This document shows positions 41,106 to 51,269 of a stretch of DNA of 64,000 nt, in pieces. Made by a program: the position numbers and the translations under genes. The notes beneath the pieces are model-generated. The model was not told the DNA's origin and ran no database searches. It saw only the letters and a program-made list of their open reading frames with translations. This DNA is from Perkinsus olseni (lineage: Eukaryota; Perkinsozoa; Perkinsida; Perkinsidae), in NCBI GenBank assembly GCA_013115135.1, contig JABANP010000285.1:1-64000 (forward strand). The letters are read 5' to 3'. How positions within the stretch are numbered: position 1 is the stretch's first letter; every line of letters starts with the position of its first letter.

Positions 41106-44100
41106 GTACGCCGACAATCGCGAGGAGCTCGTTATCGGCGAGGTGGTCGTCGCGGCTGAGATCAACGGGGCGCAGGCTTATCTCCCGTGTTTGATCGTTC
41201 GTTCCCTCGGGAGGATGATTGTTGGTCGACGAGGACTCAGTCTTCTGGGGGCGGAGTTGACATTCGCCCAGTCTCCTCAGGCTGAACGTGATCACCTCAG
41301 GAAGGTCTTTCACGAGGGCAAGGGTATAAGCCTTCCGACGGTCCCCGAAATCACCCCAGTTCCCGACACCGACCCGGACTGTGCTTCGATCTCGATTGAG
41401 TGCTGCCACACGAACGGCGAGCTCTACGTCCAAGATGACCCGGAAGCCGAGTCGGCGGGGTCAAGGAATAAGTTCGAGGAGCGCAGATGTCGTGATGTGC
41501 TCGAGAGAAGAGTGGAGGCTGTGCTGAAGGCCGCGGAAGGCCATCATGCGAAGGCCGCGAGAACGGTAGCAGCTGAAGGCCGCAAGGGACTGTCGCGCGC
41601 GGACCCGGAGGCCGAGAAGGAAATCCTTAGCGAGCTTCTGGACGGCGTGGTCGGCATAGGCGGACTTAAAGTTGCTGACGGGTACGAGCTTAAGCTCGTG
41701 GAGGCCCCCGATAGCGGAGACTGGGATGATGAGCTGCAGCAATACAGGTTCGTGGCGTCGTGGAAGTTGAAGCCGGCCGAGACACCGACGGGACGGACGT
41801 GGAATAGTAGCCGTTTGATAGAGCAGCTCTCGCCAGCAGAGCGCGCGGAGTTCCGGGAGCACTGCGACTTCTATCTCGAGAAGAAGTGGTGGGAAGTCTG
41901 TGATGGGCAAGATCTCCCAGGGGGAGAACCCGGCGCGGGCATCATCTTTCCCGTCCGTCAAGATTCTAGCAAAACCACGACCATCCGGCCTGTCGTCGAC
42001 CTTCGATCGACGAATGCCCAGAGCCCGCGAGTGTCGGCCGAGCAGTTGGGTACTAGGGATGCGGTCATGAGGCTCCGTGGAGCACTGAGGCGCCACAGTG
42101 TGGTCCGTCAGTTCGATTTATCGAAGGCGTTCTACTGCATATCGGTGGAGTGTAGTGGTGCGGACGGTCTGCAGACCAGTATCAAGCTTCGGATCGGAAA
42201 GACCGCTCTGGAGTGTCGGCGGCTTGCGTTCGGCCTCGCCTGTGGCCCTCTCATTCTTACCAGCTCTCAGAGGATTCTGCTGCTAGCAGCTTTGTCCGCC
42301 TTTCGCATCCTCCATCCGGGGGTGGCAGAGGAGGACATCCCGGCTTGCATCATGGTTATGGACGACTTCCTGCTCGTCGGCGAGGAAGAGTACGTGGAGG
42401 CCTTGGAGAGCCTGCTCCTGACGGTATGGCGGTTGACTAATTTCTGCTGCCCTCCTGAGAAGCGTTCGACTTGGGGAGATGGCGGCCCCGAGGACGCAGT
42501 CAGGTGGCTGGGTGCCAGGTGGCTCTGGGACGGGTCTACGTCAAAGCTGTCTCTGTTGCGGCCTGCGGCCGATAAGGGTGAGAGTGACGCGACCGGGTCG
42601 CGGGGCGCTTCGAAGCGCTCGATCTTCCGTCAGGCAGGAAGGTTCATCGCCGTCTCATTGGGTGTGGGAGAGGCTCTGTCCCGGGCTCACTGTGATGTGG
42701 CACGTGCTCTGGTCGGAACCGCACCGACCTGGGACTCCCCGCTCGGGGAGAAGGAGGCTCTGGAAGCGAAGAAGCACCTCGTGATGGCGAAGCTTTACTG
42801 GTCTGAGTGCTCGACGGTGGAAGACACTGCACTGGCTTTGTACTCGGAGGTTAAAACCGTCCGAGTGGAGTGCGATGCGGCCGGGTCCGGCTTCGGCTGG
42901 GTCTGGAAAACCCCCGAGGGGGCGATCCTGGCGGCCGAGGGTAAGGTGCAGAGCAAGAGTATGTGTATCAACGCGTGGCATTCGAATCGTCGCGAGTTGC
43001 ACGCGTTAGCCGTGGCATTGCAGCGCCTGGACGAAGCTCTCCATTGTTTCCCCAAGCTCGAGCGCATCCAGCTGTACACCGATAATCGAGTCGCTTTGAG
43101 GAATGTTGATCGGTGGAATCCTCCACCATGCAAGTCGGTCGAGCGGAAGGCGATTCTGAGGCTCCGTGGTATCGTATGTGATTGTATTCACGACTTTGAG
43201 ACTCGGTCGCCTCCAATACGTGTCGAGACCGCGCATATAAGAGGACTTGATAATAGGATTGCTGATTTGCTGTCACGGGCGCCACTTCTGACGAAATACT
43301 CCCCCTATGCCCCGTCTGTGATTCCTCCGAATCCGAAAGCGTCGCAGGTTGCTGTGACGGTCGGGTGCGGGGCGGTAGACTCCCACTGCTGGCTCTTCGG
43401 TGGCTCGGCAGGTTGCCTGGCCCTCCCCTCTTTTCGAGATTGGCTTCTGTCTCGGCGGGTCTTTCGGGCCTGGGCCGGACAAGGGGGCGATGATGGGGAG
43501 GTTGCCGACAGGGCCTGCCTCTTTCGGGAGTGGATGCTTCTCTGCCAGCACGCTGATCCGGCTTGTTCGGGTATCATCGAAAGGGCGTGTGGCGGACGGT
43601 TCGTCGAGGTGCCGGGCTTGCAGTACGGCTATGAGGTGGACCCCACGGGGTTGGTGTTCCGCCTAAGGCCCCCAGGCTCTGCGGACGAGGACGGTTTGTG
43701 TGGCCCGAAGCGTCAGCTCTTGGTGCCGAAGTCGCTGTTGCCTGAGTTCGCGGTCGTCTTCCACGAGCAGTGTGGTCACGGAGGTGTCACTTCGACCTGC
43801 TCGAGTATGTTTCAGTCGATGTACGCCTGTGGTGTGCGGGCGGCGGCCAAGAAAGCTGTCCGCGGCTGCCTCGATTGTGCCCTTACGAGGGACTTTTGCC
43901 AGCGAGCTCAGGTCCGGATGGGGGCGGTGAAGATGCCCAGTAGGGTCTTCCAGGTGGTCGGGGTCGACCTTTTCGGTCCTTTGAGGAGGCCGCAAGACCG
44001 CCGGCAGAAGCAGTCCCAGCAGTCTTCTTCTCTCGGGGAGCTCGATCCAGAGAAGGCTCACATACTAACAGTGACGGATAGGCTGAGTGGCCATACCTTT

Positions 44101-44979
44101 TTTAGGGTGATTCCGAATGCTCGGAGCTCTACTATCAGTATGGAGCTGGAGCTGATATTCTGGGAAATTGGGGCCTTTCCGTCTGAGCTGTGGAGTGATT
44201 GTGGAGCCAATCTAGTGAAGAGCTCCGCTGTGAGTAGTATGTGTTTGGCTTTGGGTATCGTTCATCGGAGCTTACCCCCATTTACCCCGTCTTGTGGGGG
44301 GTACTGGGAACGGCGTCATCGGGAGCTGGGTAGTACCCTGCGGAGTGTACTCTGTTCGCACCCGAATGTATCCTGGAAGCTGGTGACGGCGATGGCGCAG
44401 CTGAGGGTGAACTCCAGCTCTCATAAATTAATCTATGGTTATGAACCATCTCTCCCGATAGGCGGAGCGATCGAGGCGCTGAGTCTGGGTCGTGGTGGTC
44501 TACCGGTATCTTTCCCTCCCTTACGTCGTGAGGATGCCGAGGCGGAGGCTCGTGTACGTGCGCGTGCACGGGATGAGCAATTAATTCTCTTTGAGGAGCA
44601 TTGGCTGCAACAGAAGCAACGATCCGCCGAGGCGTTCGCTAAGAAGCTAGGGCCTCGTGGTACTCGTCTGCGGCCGGGCGACTATGCGGTCATCTACCAT
44701 GCGAAGATGGGGCCTAAGCTTGGTACTAAAGCGAGTGGCCCGTATAGAGTTCTGAAGGAGGTCGGTCAGCAATGTTATGAACTAGCTGTCGATTCTGATC
44801 CGTCGAGAACCTCGGTGATTCATGGTTCTCGTCTATGCAAATTCTACGGTGATCCTTCGGCGACAATTCCCGATATTGACGACGAGGTATCTGCTGAAGA
44901 CACCCAGTACTGGGACTCCCAGTCTGGGAGTCTTGCCGATGTCCCCTGTGCGGTGACGTCCGTGAAGCTAGTAGGATGA
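41073..44979 (+). CDS. Pol: protease end, reverse transcriptase, RNase H, integrase
   Basis: Frame +1 to Gag; no ATG is needed if translation shifts. It begins with the second half of the retropepsin (KVRYADNREELVIGEVVV .. MIVGRRGLSLLG). RT motifs: PVVDLRSTNAQSP, VVRQFDLSKAFYCISV, LAFGLACGPLI and the catalytic box MVMDDFLLVG (about 42352). RNase H: RVECDAAGSGFGW, RRELHALAVAL, LYTDNRVALRN. Integrase: a zinc-binding HEQCGHGG..CLDCAL segment, then the DDE triad in VVGVDLFGPL, LWSDCGANLV and GGYWERRHRELGS. A final GDYAVIYHAK..GPYRVLKEV module is typical of gypsy-type C-termini. All catalytic residues are present, so the element could be active. Confidence 0.93.
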
Positions 44980-45104
44980 TTGGCTGCGATCTTTGCCACA
45001 GGTGGTTTCACACTGCCTGCGCTCAAGTCACTGACGATGATCTTGAAGCGGCGGAATGGTTTTGCCCTCGATGTGACGAGAGCAAAAAGGGGGCGAAGAT
45101 GTGA
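44898..45104 (+). CDS. PHD finger ORF overlapping the end of Pol
   Basis: In the frame -1 to Pol, open from 44898 to a stop at 45102-45104, the sequence reads CRCPLCGDVREASRMIGC then DLCHRWFHTACAQV and AAEWFCPRC. This is a complete C4-H-C3 zinc pattern with the aromatic residues of a PHD finger, a module that usually reads histone H3 tails. It overlaps Pol by 82 bases and the 3' LTR by 5. It would be made by -1 frameshifting from Pol or by separate initiation (ATG 44976 would lose the first zinc pair). Confidence 0.8.
   Translation, partial: RHPVLGLPVWESCRCPLCGDVREASRMIGCDLCHRWFHTACAQVTDDDLEAAEWFCPRCDESKKGAKM
45078..45099 (+). other. polypurine tract
   Basis: GAGAGCAAAAAGGGGGCGAAGA followed by a single T directly before the 3' LTR; it also codes for the end of the PHD ORF. 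Confidence 0.8.
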
Positions 45105-45330
45105 TGATCGGTGCTGGCGTTGAGGAGATGCAAGATAGCAAGAGATGATGATCGATGATGATTCTACTGTCTCGACTCGTGGTCTTTGTATCTCATCCGT
45201 ATTGCACTTATCATTGCTTTATCGTAGGGGTTCTTTGTTACCCTGCGATGAGTACGACATCGTCTGTATCCGAGGCGGCGTTGGGTGAAGTCAGGGGCTC
45301 GGCGGATAGGGATTGGGAACCACCGTTACA
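45100..45330 (+). repeat. 3' LTR, 231 bp
   Basis: TGTGATGATCGG.. to ..CCGTTACA. Identical to the 5' LTR apart from the nested insert, followed by the target duplication ACTCC. Confidence 0.95.
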
Positions 45331-45649
45331 ACTCCAATACATGCAATAAGAGCCAGGGATCATTGAGTCACAATAAGCATCACCGGATGCACATGGTGGG
45401 CCACTAACAGTCGAAGTTGATGAGCTGATTGACTTTGTGGTTGCTCTTGTAACGGTTGTAGATCTAACAGTAGTCGTGGCGCCCGAGGAAGTTGTTGTTG
45501 ATCTCGTAGTCGAGGTAGAAATGGTTTGTCCACTACACGAGCATTGGACGTTCGTTCCATGGCAAATGCTGGGAGACTGCCAGTGCATACAGTAGGAATG
45601 GGGTTTGATGGTATCGCAGAAAGCATCAGCGACGATACAGTTCCCACTC

Positions 45650-45918
45650 CCAGTGGTCGTTGTTGTACTGGTCGTTGTTGTACTGGTCGTAGTCGTGGTA
45701 GGGGTAGTGCTAGTCGTGGTCGTAGTGCTAGTCGTCGTGGTCGTGCTAGTCGTCGTGGTCGTGCTAGTCGTCGTGGTCGTACTAGTCGTGGTAGTAGTGC
45801 TAGTCGTCGTGGTCGTGCTAGTCGTCGTAGTCGTGCTAGTCGTCGTGGTCGTGCTAGTCGTCGTGGTCGTGCTGGTCGTCGTGGTAGTGCTGGTCGTCGT
45901 GGTTGTTGTTGTTGTTGA
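45650..45918 (-). repeat. Thr-codon array (ACN)n
   Basis: The minus strand encodes repeated TTTTTS, varying ACC/ACG/ACT/ACA with AGC for Ser. It is the continuation of the 47.5-49.3 kb array beyond the LINE insertion. Confidence 0.9.
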
Positions 45919-47540
45919 TTCGGGGGAACGGCGTGCACCGCACACTTTCGGCAGTATAGCCGTGTTTCCCCCCGCCCGAGGGCGTTCCCGAAGGAGGTTG
46001 GTGCTCACTTCGTATGCTGTCGTTCCACCCCATAAGTTTTTCCCATTTTTTTTAAATAACAAAAACGAGACATAGTACAAGACATGGTACACAATGGTAT
46101 TCATCATCATCAGGGCGGCTTCCAAGGCCGCGGCCGACCACAGGCACCACGAGTACCACCACGACCACGGTACCACCACGATCACCACGACCACCACCAG
46201 CGCGAAAAGTGTCCCCCACGAGCCCCGTAAAGAAGCGAACTAATCCGAGCTAACCCCCCCATCCCAGTTCCCGGCCCGATCGCTAGTGTTGCGGTCGATC
46301 GTGGACGAGGAGGGAGGGGTATCTTGTAGTGCAAGTGCAAGGATTCGCTATGCGCCAAGCCGCCCCTCACAGAGAAGATAGAAGAGTGCGCACGCCGTTG
46401 GGAGAGGATGCAGATTAGTTTCAAGGGTCCGCAGGGGCCCCAGTCACATACCGTTGCCATGGGGAGTACTTCGGGTGGTATAGCCGTAGCTGTCCCACGA
46501 GGGGACTACTCTCCGCAGGAAAGAGCGAAGAGACAGTAAATCAGACCGGCATCCGGCTAGGAGAGATTTGGCGAACCTGTAGTCGAGAGCGGTCTGCCAA
46601 TCAGGGTCCACTCCACCAGGGTAGTGCGTGCCCCATATACGGAGGCGGATAGACTCAAGCCGAGGGGACGGACAGCTCAGGAAGTGTACCAGCGTCTCGC
46701 GTGCACCCTTGCAGTGTCGACACCCGGTAGGCATGCCAGGGCGCAGGTGGCCTATGAAGGACCGAGTAGGGGAATGACCCGTGATGAATTCCATTACTCG
46801 GCGCCGATCAGACATTTTCCAGTCGATGATGGTCCGAGTGATTCTCGCGAACTGGGAAGGGCCAAGTGAGAGTCCGAAGCGCCCGGCAGCTAGGTGGGGA
46901 AGCCTCTCAGACCACCTAGACTGCCTCCAGACCTTGGAGCGAACAGACGCCTTGTTTCTCGAATGACTAACCGGGAGTTCGGGTAGGGGGCCTAGCTTGA
47001 GGGTAGACAGGTGGTCAGGACGGGGCGAGCGGCTGAACAGCCGTGCCACTACGTCCGCCGCTTCGTTACCGACCACGCCTGAGTGGCCAGGAGTCCAGTG
47101 GAAGGAGAGGGTTGTCTCCGGAGAGCGCCTGAGAAGTGTGTCAACCCTAGCCCAGAAGGTGTTCAGGAGTATGGTACCCTTCCGACCAGAGGCCAGAGAC
47201 TGTAACACTGACATTGAATCTACGTGTACCGCTATAGAGGGAGGGAGCCGGCGACTATGCTCGAGGAGTTCCAGGCACCAGTCAATAACTAGGAGCGCCC
47301 CACAGAGTTCGGCTTGAAATATGGTCAGCCTGTCATCCAGCCGACATCCCCTATAGCCTGTGACCTTGACTGTGCCCGACACCAAGGAGCAAGATACGGC
47401 CGCGCAAGCCACCTTGGCTGCTAGGGGGGTCTTGTCGGACAAGCTCCCGTCCGTGTAGAAGTGGAGCGTTGACTGAGCGTGAGATGCGGAGATTTTCAGG
47501 GGGGTGAGGGAGACCCGAAAGTTGGGAGGGAGGGGAGCAG
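45919..47540 (-). mobile_element. 5'-truncated LINE (RNase H and 3' UTR)
   Basis: From 47540 downward the mucin frame runs without a stop into a LINE C-terminus. RNase H residues are in STLHFYTDGSL, IFQAELCGALL, AVHVDSMSVLQSL and HWTPGHSGVVGNEAAD. A zinc motif, CRHCKGARETLVHFLSC, follows, with a stop at 46444. About 520 bp of 3' UTR follows to a (CAA)n/(ACC)n junction. No poly(A). Both ends lie in (ACN)n Thr-codon repeat. The RNase H differs from that of the LINE at 58.8 kb, so it is another family. Confidence 0.85.
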
Positions 47541-49887
47541 TCGGGGTAGTGCTAGTCGTGGTAGTAGTGCTCGTCGTCGTGACCGTACTAGTCGTCGTGG
47601 TCGTGCTAGTCGTCGTGGTCGTGCTAGTCGTCGTGGTCGTGCTAGTCGTTGTGGTGGTCGTGCTAGTCGTTGTGGTGGTCGTGCTACTCGTCGTTGTGGT
47701 AGTGCTGGTCGTCGTGGTAGTAGTGCTGGTCGTCGTGGTAGTAGTGCTGGTCGTCGTGGTAGTAGTGCTAGTCGTGGTAGTAGTGCTCGTCGTCGTGGTC
47801 GTACTAGTCCTCGTGGTCGTACTAGTCGTTGTGGTCGTGCTAGTCGTACTAGGCGTTGTGGTCGTGCTAGTCGTCGTGGTCGTCCTAGTCGTGGTGGTCG
47901 TGCTGGTCGTTGTGGTAGTGCTGGTCGTCGCGGTAGTGCTAGTCGTGGTAGTAGTGCTCGTCGTCGTGGCCGTACTAGTCGTTGTGGTCGTGCTGGTCGT
48001 CGTGGTAGTGCTGGTCGTCGTGGTAGTGCTAGTCGCCGTGGTAGTGCTAGTCGTGCTAGTCGTCGTGGTCGCGCTAGTCGTGCTAGTCGTCGTGGTCGCG
48101 CTAGTCGTCGTGGTGGTCGTGCTGGTCGTTGTGGTAGTGCTGGTCGTCGTGGTAGTAGTGCTGGTCGTCGTGGTAGTAGTGCTGGTCGTGGTAGTAGTGC
48201 TCGTCGTCGTGGTCGTACTAGTCCTCGTGGTCGCACTAGTCGTTGTGGTCGTGCTAGTCGTACTAGGCGTTGTGGTCGTGCTAGTCGTCGTGGTCGTGCT
48301 AGTCGTTGTGGTGGTCGTACTAGTCGTCGTGGTAGTGCTAGTCGTGCTAGTCGTCGTGGTAGTGCTAGTCGCCGTGGTAGTGCTGGTCGTCGTGGTAGTG
48401 CTGGTCGTCGTGGTAGTGCTAGTCGCCGTGGTAGTGCTAGTCGTGCTAGTCGTCGTAGTCGTGCTAGTCGTCGTGGTCGCGCTAGTCGTCGTGGTGGTCG
48501 TGCTGGTCGTTGTGGTAGTGCTGGTCGTCGTGGTAGTAGTGCTGGTCGTCGTGGTAGTAGTGCTGGTCGTGGTAGTAGTGCTCGTCGTCGTGGTCGTACT
48601 AGTCCTCGTGGTCGTACTAGTCGTACTTGTCGTTGTGGTCGTGCTAGTCGTACTAGGCGTTGTGGTCGTGCTAGTCGTCGTGGTCGTGCTAGTCGTTGTG
48701 GTGGTCGTACTAGTCGTCGTGGTAGTGCTAGTCGTGCTAGTCGTCGTGGTGGTGCTAGTCGTCGTGGTAGTGCTGGTCGTCGTGGTAGTGCTGGTCGTCG
48801 TGGTAGTGCTGGTCGTTGTCGTAGTGCTAGTCGTCGCGGTAGTGCTGGTCGTTGTCGTAGTGCTAGTCGTCGTGGTAGTGCTAGTCGTTGTCGTAGTGCT
48901 GGTCGTTGTCGTAGTGCTCGTCGTGGTAGTAGTGCTGGTCGTCGTGGTAGTAGTGCTGGTCGTCGTGGTAGTGCTAGCCGTGGTAGTAGTGCTGGTCGTC
49001 GTGGTAGTGCTAGTCGTTGTCGTAGTGCTGGTCGTCGTGGTAGTAGTGCTGGTCGTCGTGGTAGTGCTAGCCGTGGTAGTAGTGCTGGTCGTCGTGGTCG
49101 TGCTGGTCGTTGTGGTCGTTGCGGTCGTGCAAGTCGTTGTGGTCGTGCTAGTCGTGGTAGTAGTGCTGGTCGTCGTGGTGGTCGTGCTGGTCATTGTGGT
49201 GGTCGTGCTAGTCGTTGTGGTAGTGCTAGTCGTGGTAGTAGTGCTAGTCGTCGTGGTAGTGCCAGTTGTCGTAGGACTAGTTGTTGCCGTACTGGTTGAT
49301 GCCGGACTAGTAGTAGTGTGAACCGTGCATGCGCACTGAACGCCCGTTCCATGACAAACGCTCGGATACTTCCAGTGCATACAATACGAATGGGGTTTAA
49401 TAGAGTTACAGAAAGCATCTGCTATACTGCAATCCGCACTTCCAGTCGTTGACGATGGAAGAGCTGTAGTGGTAGAAATCTGAGCCGTGGTCGTCCTGGT
49501 GGTAGTCGTGGTAGTCACAGTTTGAAGAGTGGTAGTCGAATGACCATGACACGAGCATGGGACATTAGTACCATGGCAATTACTGGGTGATTTCCAGTGC
49601 ATACAATACGAGTGAGGCTTGACAGAAGCGCAGAAAGCGTCACCACTAGCACAGCTCCCACCATCAGCCACCAACAACCGTTTAGAAACAGCGACTTCTG
49701 CTGCAGTGCTGTTGTAGTCAATACCATCGTCGTCACCATAGCCAACAAATGCCGTCGATCCGTCTTCGATTTTTTGTAGATGACGCTCGCTCTTCTGAAC
49801 ACCTTCTCTCGATGCATAGATCAACTCCGTCATGCACGCTAAAGCATAGAGTAAGGAGATACCGGCGTTGAAGACTTTGACCATCAC
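46444..49887 (-). CDS. chimeric ORF: mucin-like N-terminus fused to LINE RNase H
   Basis: A single uninterrupted 1147-codon frame starts with the signal peptide and Cys modules, continues through about 580 residues of Thr/Ser array and runs into the RNase H with all four catalytic acids (D, E, D, D). The fusion point (TTPTAPLPPNF) is the LINE's 5' truncation site. Whether the chimera is expressed cannot be judged; a secreted RNase H would be odd, so it is most likely an accident of insertion. Confidence 0.7.
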   Translation of the reverse strand: MMVKVFNAGISLLYALACMTELIYASREGVQKSERHLQKIEDGSTAFVGYGDDDGIDYNSTAAEVAVSKRLLVADGGSCASGDAFCASVKPHSYCMHWKSPSNCHGTNVPCSCHGHSTTTLQTVTTTTTTRTTTAQISTTTALPSSTTGSADCSIADAFCNSIKPHSYCMHWKYPSVCHGTGVQCACTVHTTTSPASTSTATTSPTTTGTTTTTSTTTTTSTTTTTSTTTTMTSTTTTTTSTTTTTSTTTTTCTTATTTTTSTTTTTSTTTTASTTTTTSTTTTTTSTTTTTSTTTTTSTTTTASTTTTTSTTTTTTSTTTTTSTTTTTSTTTTTSTTTTTSTTTTTSTTATTSTTTTTSTTTTTSTTTTTSTTTTTSTTTTTSTTSTTTTTSTTTTTTSTTTTTSTTTTPSTTSTTTTTSTTSTTTRTSTTTTTSTTTTTSTTTTTTSTTTTTTSTTTTTSTTTTTTSATTTTSTTTTTSTTSTTTATSTTTTTSTTTTTSTTTATSTTTTTSTTSTTTTTSTTTTTTSTTTTTSTTTTPSTTSTTTTTSATTRTSTTTTTSTTTTTSTTTTTTSTTTTTTSTTTTTSTTTTTTSATTTTSTTSATTTTSTTSTTTATSTTTTTSTTTTTSTTTTTSTATTTSTTTTTSTTATTSTTTTTSTTTTTRTTTTTSTTTTPSTTSTTTTTSTTTRTSTTTTTSTTTTTSTTTTTTSTTTTTTSTTTTTTSTTTTTSSTTTTTTSTTTTTTSTTTTTSTTTTTSTTTTTSTVTTTSTTTTTSTTPTAPLPPNFRVSLTPLKISASHAQSTLHFYTDGSLSDKTPLAAKVACAAVSCSLVSGTVKVTGYRGCRLDDRLTIFQAELCGALLVIDWCLELLEHSRRLPPSIAVHVDSMSVLQSLASGRKGTILLNTFWARVDTLLRRSPETTLSFHWTPGHSGVVGNEAADVVARLFSRSPRPDHLSTLKLGPLPELPVSHSRNKASVRSKVWRQSRWSERLPHLAAGRFGLSLGPSQFARITRTIIDWKMSDRRRVMEFITGHSPTRSFIGHLRPGMPTGCRHCKGARETLVHFLSCPSPRLESIRLRIWGTHYPGGVDPDWQTALDYRFAKSLLAGCRSDLLSLRSFLRRVVPSWDSYGYTTRSTPHGNGM
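47541..49290 (-). repeat. large Thr-codon array (ACN)n
   Basis: About 1.75 kb of mixed ACC/ACG/ACA/ACT with AGC every fifth or sixth codon, encoding TTTTTS repeats. Higher-order copies of 200-300 bp recur (the same CTAGTCCTCGTGGTCGTACTA-like blocks near 47800, 48220 and 48600). Other frames are open only because of the repeat. Confidence 0.95.
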
Positions 49888-50600
49888 AGAGAGAAAGTAA
49901 CAAAAATAGCTGAGAAAATAGTTAAGCCTTTGGAGTCCACAGACGGAAGCCCGACCAATCAGCGAAACAAAAACTGAGAAAGTAAGAGTGGATTAACCCC
50001 GCAGGATGTGACTGAAAATGGCGAATGCATGCTGGCATTTGAAATACTCACACGTGTGAGCCTCACACCCCCGATGCCATCTGCCTGATTACAGTGGAAC
50101 CGGCGTTGGACTACAAACTCAGACACAACCGAGAACGAGGCACAACACTGGCAAACGGCTGTGAGCCACGATACTGGAAGATCATAGGCCACAAGGGGGG
50201 AGTCGGATCGACTATGATTACTCCAATAACTTCGTTGGAGCGAGCCTTCGCTCGACCAGGGCCGACAGCAGCCTAGCGTGAAAACGCAACTGTAGTCCTA
50301 CGGGAAAAGACACAAAGCGGATGGGAGGAAAACAGGACGCCGTCACTACCGCACCTTTCGTGGATCATCGAAGAGGAGTATTCCACCGCCTTGCACCTAG
50401 CCAGTACTATCAGCGCAGTAGGGTTTAATATCAGCGCCTGCCAAGTTGACACACTATGAAACACGCATCATTCATGCAGCAAGTTAGCAAGCACAGGTTC
50501 GAGTCCCGGCCACGAACTTTTATGGAGAACCATCGTCAACTTTGGATTCCAATTTCTGTATAAGATAAAGGGTCGCAAAATGACGGGAAGAAGAAACACA
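49888..50600. other. no gene recognised; tRNA-like fragment near 50490
   Basis: Upstream region of the mucin-like gene. At 50481-50520 GCAAGCACAGGTTCGAGTCC plus CGGCCACGAACTTTT resembles a tRNA 3' end with box B and a T-run; its stem is poor and no host intron was identified. Confidence 0.35.
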
Positions 50601-50677
50601 GCACCAAGAAACAACAATTCCACAGCCCATGAAACCTTCCGTACTGCAAACGCTACAAAGGAAACTTCAGAAACATC

Positions 50678-50920
50678 ATGAACACGTTCTCTCGGACATC
50701 ACCACAGACCACTTATTGCTTCGCCGTAAAAGTCAATTCCGGCACAGGTCAGGACATCAGTGCCGCTGGAGTTCTTACCGAATTGCATCAGACGGAAATA
50801 ACGGTAGCCATCTTCGACTCCATCAACTGGAAAATACCTGAGAAGAAGCTACGATTCAGTGATGTAGATTCGAAGTTCGGATTTCGAACTCCGACAGAAA
50901 GAGGCAACCTGGTTCGATGA
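50678..50920 (+). CDS. possible exon, unknown
   Basis: Frame with TYCFAVKVNSGTGQDISAAG and LTELHQTEITVAIFDSINWK. Amino-acid usage looks coding but no family or splice partners were found. Confidence 0.25.
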   Translation: MNTFSRTSPQTTYCFAVKVNSGTGQDISAAGVLTELHQTEITVAIFDSINWKIPEKKLRFSDVDSKFGFRTPTERGNLVR

Positions 50921-51269
50921 TAGAACTATTTTACGCGATATCTGCTGCTAATACGCCCAGAGGCGAATTTCAATACACTTCGCGATAGCGGGTGAGCACA
51001 CTCACAACAGCAAAACCATCGACTCCGGGCTCGGGTTTACGGATCACAGACGGCTACTTTCAGCCAGTCGAGTCTCTCGATAGGCTTACCCAGTCCTTCC
51101 ATCCCCTAAAAGTTCCTTGCAATTGCTGTGCTTATCCAGGACATCCCAAAGTTCGCCATCAACCGAGCCGAACATGTACCAATTCATGAGAAACTCTCCA
51201 GCAGCGTTCGGGCTCCGCAGACAGTACCTAAGAAGCGCAGAAGAAAGAACGGTCGTCTCTCGGTGGGTT

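Larger units (their letters stand above)
38525..45330 (+). mobile_element. full-length LTR retrotransposon with PHD finger, recent
   Basis: Flanked by the 5-bp duplication ACTCC (38520-38524 and 45331-45335). The 231-bp LTRs (3' copy 45100-45330) are identical once the nested insertion in the 5' copy is removed. PBS, polypurine tract, Gag, protease, RT, RNase H and integrase are all present in the order typical of Ty3/gypsy-like (or Bel/Pao-like) elements. It interrupts the last Cys module of the mucin-like gene, after the Trp of CMYW. Confidence 0.95.
38449..49887 (-). pseudogene. mucin-like Thr-rich/Cys-module gene, split by two retroelements
   Basis: One original gene read down the minus strand. 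The N-terminus at 49887 has a signal peptide (MMVKVFNAGISLLYALACM), then two Cys modules (pattern C..GDAFC..VKPHSYCMHW.SPS.CHGT.V.CSC, at about 49640-49550 and 49430-49320). A long TTTTTS array follows (49290-47541), then a LINE fragment (47540-45919), more TTTTTS array and further modules (about 45630-45520 and 45400-45340). The reading frame breaks at CMYW where the LTR element begins. After that element (38525-45330) the frame resumes as SNPPSCHGSGHRR and ends SCTC-stop at 38449, matching the intact tail of the gene at 57.5 kb. Product function unknown; secreted O-glycosylated coat or mucus protein is inferred from composition. Confidence 0.85.

Noticed and set aside
47504..49321. Very long open frames on the plus strand over the Thr array (poly-Val/Leu and Arg/Ser/Gly rich)
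   Set aside because: They are a by-product of (GTN)n/(CGT)n repeats. Only the minus-strand Thr/Ser frame connects to a signal peptide and Cys modules.
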